Part shown: positions 1 to 7,124 of the stretch, piece by piece
How the letters are laid out: every line of letters begins with the position of its first letter
Position numbering within the stretch: position 1 is the first letter of the stretch
Assembly: GCA_934351765.1 (NCBI GenBank)
Contig: CAKRJM010000081.1
Location: 1 to 9,122, forward strand
DNA from: an uncultured Lachnospiraceae bacterium
GTDB lineage: Bacteria; Bacillota; Clostridia; Lachnospirales; Lachnospiraceae
Reading direction: 5' to 3'
Length of the DNA stretch: 9,122 bases
Made by a program: the position numbers and the translations under genes
The notes under the pieces: model-generated
Databases searched by the model: none
Told to the model about the DNA's origin: nothing
What the model saw: only the letters and a program-made list of their open reading frames with translations

Positions 1-78
1 CTTGACGGGAAGCAGTTCAATGCGACAGCCCCATCCATGTTTCCATTTTTACGCGCGTTACTTCTTAATGCTGATTGC
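1..78. other. Downstream flank of the surface protein gene, no gene
   Basis: No coding potential is visible. On the minus strand, 45 nt past the stop codon, the motif GGGGCTGTCGCA appears (22-33). Its complement would have to lie left of the window. It could be the first arm of a terminator hairpin or the end of an insertion sequence; neither can be decided here. Confidence 0.4.
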
Positions 79-3000
79 TTACTTCGTATGGTCTTTTCTC
101 TTCCTTCCGAACACAATCGCGATCACACCGCCGCTTACCGCGAGCACTGCGATCCAGAGGAAGATCCGGGTCTGATCACCGGTGAACGTTCCCGCTGTGG
201 TTCCGGCCGCTATTCCGTTTCCGCTTCCGGCTGCCCCGGTTCCTGCACTGCTTCCGGTTCCGGTCGTTCCCGTTCCGCTTCCGCCTGTTCCGCTCTGAGG
301 CGGCAGCTTCTCCAGCTTCACGCTTTCTTCCGTGATCTTCTTGGTTCCCTTCTGATCGGCAAAATATGTTTTGCAGCCGTCACAGTACCAGTATTCCAGA
401 TTTCCTTCGGCTTCCACCGTGGCCGCTTTCGCGGGAACATGGCGGAGCGCCGTATGGTTTTCCGGATCTGGCTCCCCGTACTCGCTACCGCACACCGCAC
501 AGTGTGCCTGTTCCACGCAGGTCGCTGTTCCTCCGGTGTGTCCGTCGTTGACGGTCACCGCATAGGTGGTTTCATTTCCGGCCTTGTCTGTTACAACGAT
601 GATCTGAACCCCTTCTGCCGGATTAAGAACGAATGTACCCCGGCTTATTCCCACGCCGCCTTCCACGTCCTGGGTACTTACCAGTGTTATTTCTTCTCCG
701 TTCACCGTTACGGATTTCAGGTTTTCCTCACTTACCGTCACGGTCTGCGCTTCGCAGTAGGTTTTTCCGTCTTCGATTCCGGTAATCACCGGCGCCAAAG
801 CGTCCAGCACGATTCCGCCGGACCGCAGATAGGTGACATTTCCGGCCTTATCCGTCAGTTTCATGTAGACGATCCAACGGCTGTCCGGCTTCAGGGAAAT
901 GGCTTCCTCATATCCGGTAAACTCCATGGTTTCCAGTTCTTCCATGGTATATTCCTCTGCGGACAGCAGATATTCCACTTCTGCCACACCGCTTGCGCCG
1001 TCGGTTCCCTTCAGCTCCACATCGGTTTCCGCCCGGAAGAATGTCTCAAAGGCAATAGGATCGGTGAAGCTGTCCCAATGGTTCTCTGCATCGATCCGGA
1101 TTTCTCCGGCGGGCTTTGTCTTATCAATTTTATAGGCTTCTGAAATAGCCTCGGAGATCACACCGGTTTTCTGGTTTTTCACATAGAACACCAGCGTTCC
1201 GTCTGCGGTTTCTTCCGATTCCGTCAGGGTTTCGCTCCATGCTCCGTCCGCCGTATTGGTACGGGACAGAAGCCAGCCGTCTGCTGCCGTCACGACAAAA
1301 TCCGTGTTGATCCAGTCTCCGGAAGTTCTTGTGTACTCATTTCCCGCCGCCGTATAGGCAAGAATCGAGGCGGTCACGGACTCCGGCTGTGCCGTCAGTT
1401 CATAGTTTCCGGCTGCGCTTCCGGTCAGGGCAAAGCCTGTAAATGTCACTGTTTTTCCGGTTCCGGCATTCTTATTATCATACGCTGCCGTTCCGGCAAG
1501 GATCACCAGATTTTCTCCGTCATAGTTGGCCGACAGCGTTCCGGTTTCTGTGATTGCCGCCGTATCGGTTCCGTCATACACCTTTTGTGCTTCCACAGCC
1601 GTTCCCTGAATAGTCACCCGCCTGGGACTGATCTTAAAGGTTCCGGATTCTGAAGCCTCGGAATAGCTTCCGTCTGCTTCCACAATCACACGGACCTCAT
1701 ACGTTCCGGCATTCTTCGGTGCTTCCACCGTATAAGTCTCGTCTCCCGCTCCGAATACTTTATATTCCACTGCCGCCGCTCCGGTGCTGAGGGAATCATA
1801 GACCGGTGCCGATACCGGCTGTCCGTCATACTCCTTACTGATATCCGAAAGGCCGCTCACGGTGCCTTCCGCCCGCGCAACCGTCAAGGCGATCCGGCTT
1901 ACCGACGGAGCCTCGTTTCCTTCTGCCTCCCGATAATCCTCTCCCATGGGATCATACGTCACATACAGAGTATAAGATCCTGCCTCCAGCGACTGGAACA
2001 CATCGCCGTCAATGGTTACCGTTCCGTCTGCCGCCGCATGATACGAAGCCTGATCTATGGGCTGATCCACGCCCTGTCCCATGATCTGGATCTGGCGGAC
2101 TGTATTTCCATTCAGATCCAGCTTCACGGTCTGGTCGTCTCCGCTCATCTTTACAAAGGTGATCCGTTCCGTTTCCGCCGCCGCATCGGTGTAGACCACG
2201 ATTCCGTCGGAGTTCAGCACCGTGATGTTTCCGGCACGATCGGTCACCCGCACATACACAAATGCTTTCTGGTTCGGCGCCATGGTGAAAGTTCCCTCGC
2301 CGTCCTTCAGTTCCAGCTCGGTCCATGCTCCGTCAACGGCAGTCTCCTCTGCAAACGCAGTTTCCGAAAGCAGATATTCCGCCTTTGCGACACCACTTCC
2401 GATGTTCACATCTGCCGCCGTCACAGTAACCGTCTGGGTATTCTTAAAGAACAGTCCAAAAGTCACGGTATTCAAAAAGGATTTGAACCGGTTTTCTCCG
2501 ATGGTGATCTCTGCCTCCGGCGGCGTGATATCCGCCACACCCTCTACCGTAATGGTAAGATCACTCTTTACATTGAACACCTGATAATCTTCCAGAGTAC
2601 CTGATACAGCAGACGCTGGTGTTCCGTTCACCAGAACCTGATAACTGTCTGTTTTTGAATATCCCGGTGCCAGTTCCACCTTAAACTGGAAATTGTGGCC
2701 AAACCGGATCTCACCTGCATCGTCCGTCGTGCTTACGGTATATCCCTCTCCGACAGGCAGAACTGCACGGTAAACTTTAAGTACATGAACCTTCAGGCTC
2801 ACGGTATTTCCGGCTGCGTCCACCGCTTCAATGGAATGTTCCCCATTATCCGCCTGGATCACATATTCTCCGTCCTCCGGCGATGTTTTCATGCCGTCAA
2901 TCCGTACCTCAACGGTATTTTCCGCTCCGTCATCGTCCACATCGGTAACTGTAAACCGAAATTCTGTTCCGTAATAGTAATAAGTAACGCCATCTTCCAG

Positions 3001-6000
3001 CGGAGTTCCGATTCCAACTGCCCGAAGCTCCGGTTTTACGTTGTCCTTTCTCCGTACACTTCCGCAGCCGCAGGCTTCCTCATGGGTCGTATGGTTCCAC
3101 TCATAGCTGTGGGTATGAGAAACAATTTTTAAATTTTCCAGTTCCGAAACCTCGCCGTTTACGACCTGGTCATCGGCCTTGCCTGCATAAGCAAGGCTGT
3201 CTTTATCTGTCAGGAAGCTTCGCAGTGTTCCTTCTCCGCCGGACGCCAGTTTCTTATACGAACCGCCGGAAAGAAATGCCGACGCGCCGTTTTCCAGGCT
3301 CACGATTCCTAGACTTCCGTCCCGCACGGTGAGAACGGCACCGTCTGCCGCCGTAACGGTATCCGAAAGGCTGCCTCCCTGAACCATAAGACTTCCCTGA
3401 ACCGTAACAGCTCCCGTAATCGTTCCGCTTCCGATGATAAGCTCTGCTCCGCTCTCCACCTGAACCGTTCCGCTGATGGTATTTGTTCCCGCTTCCAGTG
3501 TAAAGCTTCCGCCGGAAACCTCCGCATTGTCCGCGATATCCTGATAAATAGTCAGCGTGCTTCCCCGGTTTTCTTCCGTCTGAGCCGCTCCAAGAGCCTC
3601 TGCAAAGGTTTCATAATAGGTCGTCCGCTCTCCCAGCGTTACCGATGCCGCCAGCTCACAATGACACTGGCTGCACTTCCCGTCATCATTTCTGGACGGG
3701 TGGCCGCAGACTGTTTCCGTCGCCGTCACGGTATCGGACTGAAGCACATATCCCTTGTAACTGATCTCACAGTAATACGTTCCCGCACCAAGATGGACCG
3801 TATCGACACAGGTTCCCGCTGTGATCGTAAGCTCCTTTGCATCTGCCGCTGCCGTTCCGTCCTCGTTTTTCCACTGGACAGACACCGTTTCACCGTTATC
3901 CAGTCCGATACTCTGAATCGAAATCTTCAGTGCTTCACGCTCACTCTCCGGCGTAGTCGTATAAAAGCTTACCGGCTTCGGCTGCTCTGCGATTCTGAAC
4001 GGCGCCAGTGCAACAGACACATTATATAATACCTGCATACCCGCAACTACGGAGCTGATATCCGACGGCTTCGCATAAGTTCCGTCTGCAAACACAAACG
4101 CAAGCCCTTCTCCCAGGAACGTAAACGGAGAATCTCCGGCGATGGACTGCACCCGGTCAAAGGTTCCGCCTGTGATGATCAGCGTTCCTTCCGTCGTATG
4201 CTGCTTGACACAGCCTCCGGCGCTTCCTGTGTAGGTACCTCCGGTGATCCGCAGCGTTCCCTGCCTTGCCGACAGCGCAGTGCCTCTCTGGGCATTTACA
4301 ACACCGCCTCCTGCCGTATCACAGATGGTCAGCTCCGCACCTGCTCCGACAGCCACATCATAATTATAATTATCAATCCAAAGCTTCCATGTCTTACCGT
4401 TCAGATCCACCGTAAACACAGCATCCTTGATTGTCTGCGCGCGCAGTCCCACTTCCTTCTGTAAAATCCTTACGGTACAGCCGCGCTTTGTCTTTGCCGC
4501 ATTGAAGGCATCGGTAAACTCCGTATAATAAATCGTCTCTTCCCCGTCCAGGATCACCGCCTGCATATCCTCCCGGCAATACGGACAGGTGTAGATATCC
4601 TGACCCGCGCCGCCGACCGAAATCTCAGTATGGCCGCACTGCTCAACCGAAACATTCTGAAGAGAGGCCGTGTTCTTCAGTTCTTCCCCCTTCAGCAGTA
4701 TTCCGTCCGCACTCCGATAAACATACCCATTGTAAAGAAGCTGGGTGACATTATACGCATCGTCCAGACAGCGCAGTTCTTTAAAGGTTCCTCCGGTGAG
4801 ATATATAAGACCCGGAGTTCCCGGATAGTCGATCGGCAGTTCGATTGTTCCGGACTGCACCCGCAGCACGCCGTCAGACACCCGCAGGCGGCATGACTCG
4901 TCATCCATAATGCCCTTTAGGCAGCCCTTTCCCTCCGGATCAGAATCCTGAATGATCATCCTGCTTCCGCCCACCATCTCCTGATCTCTGCTGATCTCCA
5001 GCGTTTTCCCGTTCAGATCCAGCGTATAAGAAGTACCGGAAAAACAAATATTCTCTGCGGACAGATCCGACAGCAGCGTAACCGTCACATCTTTGCCGTT
5101 TGCTGTCTGCAGCGCAGCAAACAGCTCACTGCCGTACTGATAAATCGTGTCCGTTCCGTCCACGGTGAGCTTCGCCGCTGCCCGGCGCCCACACTGATGG
5201 CGGCAAAGGCCGGTTTCCGGATCAAACTCATGCTTCCGATACAGAGAAATCGTCACGCTGCTTTGATTTCCGGCTGCATCCACCGCGGTAATGGTTTTCT
5301 TCGTGCCGTCCGGCTCATTATCTTCCAAGCTCATGGTAAAATAATTCAGCCCGTAGGCTCCGCTGAACGAAAGCTCCGTTCCGTCCACGGTGAGCGAAAC
5401 CAGGTTGCTCTCATCGACCAAACTCTTTCCCTGTTCCAGACAGAAGGAACCGCCGTCCGGGATTCCGATGACCGGTGCCTTTGTATCAACGGTAAATCCG
5501 TCCGTGGACAGATAGGTAACATTTCCGGCATGATCGGTCAGCCGTGCATAGACCACATACTTCCAGTCCTTCGGCGGAATGATCCCCGTTTTCGGATCAT
5601 ACGCTGTGAACGTCTGATTTTTAATGGACGTTTCATCATACGTCGTTCCGCCCTCTGCCAGAAGATATTCTATCTTCACTGCCTGGTCGTCCGTATAGCC
5701 CGGATCCCGATAGCTGTCATCTTCTGCCGTGATGGTGACCTTCACTTTTTCCTTATAAAACAGTCCAAAGGAAATCTTGTTTATGAATTCCTCCCAGCTG
5801 TTCCGCTCATCGATCGTAATTGTTCCCGTGGGCTGCGTCGTATCTGCCACAAGATCTCCGTATTCCAGTCCGCAGGTTTTACAGATCGCTTTCTGGAAAT
5901 ATCCGGCCTCCCGGCTGTTTCCGTCCTTATGGCGGCAGCCATATCCGCACGCACACTGTCCTTCTGCGTTCAGGCTATGAGTATGGTCGATGACTTTGAC

Positions 6001-6948
6001 CCGCTCCAGCGTTTCCGACTGGCTCATATCAACAAATACCGAAGGATCATCGGCTTTCACAATGGCTTTTCCCTCTGCCAGAATATCCTCCAGGGTTCCG
6101 TCCTCATTCTCCAAACTGGGATACGGCTTAAAATCTCCCATGACATTATTCTTGCCGCCGAAAAACTCTCCGCCGTAAATCTTGACCTTTGCCCCTTTTT
6201 CGGCACTGATCCCTCCCATGGACTCATCTTCATATTCTTCCATCGGCGCAAAGACTCCGTCTTTGATCGTCAGCGTACAGTCTTCCGTACCGAAAATCGG
6301 ATGATAGAACCGTCCGTTTTCAATGGTCAGCGATCCGCCGGATTCCTCCGAGTAATCCACAGAAAGATACATGGGAATTCCCACGATCCCGTTTCCTGTG
6401 ACCGTCAGGCTCGCTCCTTCAATATCAATGGCAGCACGGTTCTCCATGATCAGGGATTTTCCGTTGAGATCCAGGGTCATATCCTGGCCGGTGATCAGCC
6501 CCATATGTTCCATGTCTTCCGAATGATAATCTGCCAGCAGCTTTACAGTAAAACTGCCGGTCACCAGCACTTCATCGGTGTCATAATCAACCAGCAGCAT
6601 ATCCAGATCCATCAGCGTCTGGGCATAGCTTACGCTTCCGCCTGCCGTCAGCGCAAAATAGAACTGCGTTTTGCAGTCCGGGCAGTAGCCGTTCGCCTGG
6701 ATTGCCTGATGGGCGCAGGTTTCCTCCCCGTCCGCCTGTGCCGCCGCACCGTTCTCATCGGCCTGCACGGCTGTCCTGCCGGCTTCCGCCGCCTGCACTC
6801 CCGCATCCTCCACCGTCTCCTGCACGGCTCCGCCGGTTTCCGCATGGCCGGAATCAGCCAGCGCCGGTGACTGCAGCGCCGAACACACCATAAGCACTGC
6901 CAGGATCACTGCCAGCACCCGTCTGTTCCCTATGCTTTTTCTCTTCAT
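79..6948 (-). CDS. Giant secreted modular surface protein (beta-helix, Ig-like, MBG/YDG modules, Cys/His knuckles)
   Basis: Complete 2289-residue secreted protein, probably an adhesin or wall-associated protein; ligand unknown. A signal peptide (about 1-31, AxA cleavage after Ala31) opens the chain and a hydrophobic segment (2262-2281) followed by RKRK closes it. In between, in order: Cys/His knuckle (C78, H80, C89, C92); beta-helix region 1 with DLNGK at 160-164; knuckle (H322 to C359); Ig-like module A (370-488) and a companion Ig-like domain; knuckle (H573, C582, C586); beta-helix 2 (DLNGK 644-648); knuckle (C771, C788, C791); beta-helix 3 (DLNGK ends at 852); Ig-like domain from about 984; knuckle (C1081, C1092, C1095); beta-helix 4; knuckle (H1278 to C1295); two small beta domains; Ig-like module B (1473-1588); MBG-like (YDG at 1707-1709) and YDG (1791-1793) domains; module C (1942-2049) and companion; final knuckle (H2137 to C2192); Gly/Thr/Ser linker. 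The start is fixed by the signal peptide and an SD 8 nt upstream. Domain names come from recalled family patterns, not a search. Confidence 0.93.
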   Translation of the reverse strand: MKRKSIGNRRVLAVILAVLMVCSALQSPALADSGHAETGGAVQETVEDAGVQAAEAGRTAVQADENGAAAQADGEETCAHQAIQANGYCPDCKTQFYFALTAGGSVSYAQTLMDLDMLLVDYDTDEVLVTGSFTVKLLADYHSEDMEHMGLITGQDMTLDLNGKSLIMENRAAIDIEGASLTVTGNGIVGIPMYLSVDYSEESGGSLTIENGRFYHPIFGTEDCTLTIKDGVFAPMEEYEDESMGGISAEKGAKVKIYGGEFFGGKNNVMGDFKPYPSLENEDGTLEDILAEGKAIVKADDPSVFVDMSQSETLERVKVIDHTHSLNAEGQCACGYGCRHKDGNSREAGYFQKAICKTCGLEYGDLVADTTQPTGTITIDERNSWEEFINKISFGLFYKEKVKVTITAEDDSYRDPGYTDDQAVKIEYLLAEGGTTYDETSIKNQTFTAYDPKTGIIPPKDWKYVVYARLTDHAGNVTYLSTDGFTVDTKAPVIGIPDGGSFCLEQGKSLVDESNLVSLTVDGTELSFSGAYGLNYFTMSLEDNEPDGTKKTITAVDAAGNQSSVTISLYRKHEFDPETGLCRHQCGRRAAAKLTVDGTDTIYQYGSELFAALQTANGKDVTVTLLSDLSAENICFSGTSYTLDLNGKTLEISRDQEMVGGSRMIIQDSDPEGKGCLKGIMDDESCRLRVSDGVLRVQSGTIELPIDYPGTPGLIYLTGGTFKELRCLDDAYNVTQLLYNGYVYRSADGILLKGEELKNTASLQNVSVEQCGHTEISVGGAGQDIYTCPYCREDMQAVILDGEETIYYTEFTDAFNAAKTKRGCTVRILQKEVGLRAQTIKDAVFTVDLNGKTWKLWIDNYNYDVAVGAGAELTICDTAGGGVVNAQRGTALSARQGTLRITGGTYTGSAGGCVKQHTTEGTLIITGGTFDRVQSIAGDSPFTFLGEGLAFVFADGTYAKPSDISSVVAGMQVLYNVSVALAPFRIAEQPKPVSFYTTTPESEREALKISIQSIGLDNGETVSVQWKNEDGTAAADAKELTITAGTCVDTVHLGAGTYYCEISYKGYVLQSDTVTATETVCGHPSRNDDGKCSQCHCELAASVTLGERTTYYETFAEALGAAQTEENRGSTLTIYQDIADNAEVSGGSFTLEAGTNTISGTVQVESGAELIIGSGTITGAVTVQGSLMVQGGSLSDTVTAADGAVLTVRDGSLGIVSLENGASAFLSGGSYKKLASGGEGTLRSFLTDKDSLAYAGKADDQVVNGEVSELENLKIVSHTHSYEWNHTTHEEACGCGSVRRKDNVKPELRAVGIGTPLEDGVTYYYYGTEFRFTVTDVDDDGAENTVEVRIDGMKTSPEDGEYVIQADNGEHSIEAVDAAGNTVSLKVHVLKVYRAVLPVGEGYTVSTTDDAGEIRFGHNFQFKVELAPGYSKTDSYQVLVNGTPASAVSGTLEDYQVFNVKSDLTITVEGVADITPPEAEITIGENRFKSFLNTVTFGLFFKNTQTVTVTAADVNIGSGVAKAEYLLSETAFAEETAVDGAWTELELKDGEGTFTMAPNQKAFVYVRVTDRAGNITVLNSDGIVVYTDAAAETERITFVKMSGDDQTVKLDLNGNTVRQIQIMGQGVDQPIDQASYHAAADGTVTIDGDVFQSLEAGSYTLYVTYDPMGEDYREAEGNEAPSVSRIALTVARAEGTVSGLSDISKEYDGQPVSAPVYDSLSTGAAAVEYKVFGAGDETYTVEAPKNAGTYEVRVIVEADGSYSEASESGTFKISPRRVTIQGTAVEAQKVYDGTDTAAITETGTLSANYDGENLVILAGTAAYDNKNAGTGKTVTFTGFALTGSAAGNYELTAQPESVTASILAYTAAGNEYTRTSGDWINTDFVVTAADGWLLSRTNTADGAWSETLTESEETADGTLVFYVKNQKTGVISEAISEAYKIDKTKPAGEIRIDAENHWDSFTDPIAFETFFRAETDVELKGTDGASGVAEVEYLLSAEEYTMEELETMEFTGYEEAISLKPDSRWIVYMKLTDKAGNVTYLRSGGIVLDALAPVITGIEDGKTYCEAQTVTVSEENLKSVTVNGEEITLVSTQDVEGGVGISRGTFVLNPAEGVQIIVVTDKAGNETTYAVTVNDGHTGGTATCVEQAHCAVCGSEYGEPDPENHTALRHVPAKAATVEAEGNLEYWYCDGCKTYFADQKGTKKITEESVKLEKLPPQSGTGGSGTGTTGTGSSAGTGAAGSGNGIAAGTTAGTFTGDQTRIFLWIAVLAVSGGVIAIVFGRKRKDHTK
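802..1125 (-). repeat. Ig-like module C of the surface protein
   Basis: Third copy (residues 1942-2049), with DKTKPAGEI, FETFF in place of FGLFF, SGV, EYLLS, VYMKLTDKAGNVT and LDALAP. As after copy A, a companion domain follows, here ending in TDKAGNETT. Copies A and C are therefore the most alike in layout. Confidence 0.7.
2185..2532 (-). repeat. Ig-like module B of the surface protein
   Basis: Second copy of the same module (residues 1473-1588), with PPEAEITI, FGLFF, VTVTAAD, SGV, EYLLS, VYVRVTDRAGNIT and a trailing DG. Unlike copies A and C it is not followed by the AP-x-I companion domain; it runs instead into a linker domain and then the MBG/YDG pair. Confidence 0.7.
5485..5841 (-). repeat. 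Ig-like module A of the surface protein
   Basis: First of three homologous modules of about 110-120 residues in the surface protein (residues 370-488). Shared landmarks in order are P-x-G/A-x-I-x-I near the start, an aromatic pair and Phe before FGLFY, a VTITA-like strand, EYLL, an aromatic-V-Y strand, and TDHAGNVT followed by DG and a closing D-x-x-x-P. It is followed by a companion domain ending in VDAAGN. The fold is inferred to be a bacterial Ig-like beta sandwich. Confidence 0.7.
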
Positions 6949-6956
6949 CTGATTGT

Positions 6957-6966
6957 CCCCTTTCCT
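6957..6966 (-). promoter_or_regulatory. Ribosome binding site of the surface protein gene
   Basis: The minus strand reads AGGAAAGGGG, ending 8 nt before the ATG at 6948. It supports this start, as does the signal peptide that follows at once (MKRK, then a hydrophobic stretch). Confidence 0.75.
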
Positions 6967-7038
6967 GTCTCTGCATGTACTCTCTTCCCCGTCAGCCGCC
7001 CTTCCTTGATTCGCTGCCGCCGAAAATCAGTCTATTTT

Positions 7039-7067
7039 ATCATACTAAAAATCTGTTCCCGGCACAA
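7039..7067 (-). promoter_or_regulatory. Sigma-A-type promoter of the surface protein gene, weak -35
   Basis: On the minus strand, -10 TATGAT (7039-7044, 5 of 6 to consensus) lies exactly 17 bp from TTGTGC (7062-7067, only the TTG matching TTGACA). Transcription would begin near 7032, giving a 5' leader of about 84 nt. A good -10 with a poor -35 is typical of promoters that need an activator, and candidate activator boxes lie just upstream. No convincing riboswitch or strong hairpin is visible in the leader. Confidence 0.6.
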
Positions 7068-7073
7068 GCCGCT

Positions 7074-7105
7074 GTACACAAGCGGTCGACTTCCTGCACA
7101 AGTGG
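7074..7105 (-). promoter_or_regulatory. Paired direct repeats resembling VirR/LytTR response-regulator boxes
   Basis: On the minus strand, CCACTTGTGCAG (7094-7105) and CCGCTTGTGTAC (7074-7085) match at 9 of 12 positions and are separated by exactly 8 bp, so they repeat every 20 bp (about two helix turns). The pair ends 6 bp before the -35. The VirR box of Clostridium perfringens, as I recall it, is CCAGTTNTNCAC twice with 8 bp between; these copies match 8 and 7 of its 10 fixed positions. A third CTTGTG core (7063-7068) overlaps the -35 itself. Layout suggests an activator site; the regulator's identity is inference, and no regulator gene is in the window. Confidence 0.45.
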
Positions 7106-7124
7106 TTGAAAAAGATTGATATCC

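Noticed and set aside
37..1143. 368-codon open frame on the plus strand
   Set aside because: Antisense shadow of the C-terminal part of the surface protein gene. Its low-complexity Ser/Gly/Arg stretch mirrors the Gly/Thr/Ser linker codons, and no promoter or SD is seen.
2038..2604. 188-codon open frame on the plus strand
   Set aside because: Antisense to Ig-like module B; no recognisable protein features and no ribosome binding site.
5197..6870. 557-codon open frame on the plus strand
   Set aside because: It lies wholly antisense to the surface protein gene, has no ribosome binding site before its ATG, and its translation shows no recognisable domain. The opposite frame has a signal peptide, ordered domains and an anchor.
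7069..7085. CCGCT/AGCGG inverted repeat as terminator or operator
   Set aside because: A five-pair stem with a seven-base loop and no T-run; it is better explained by overlap with the direct-repeat boxes and the -35 region.
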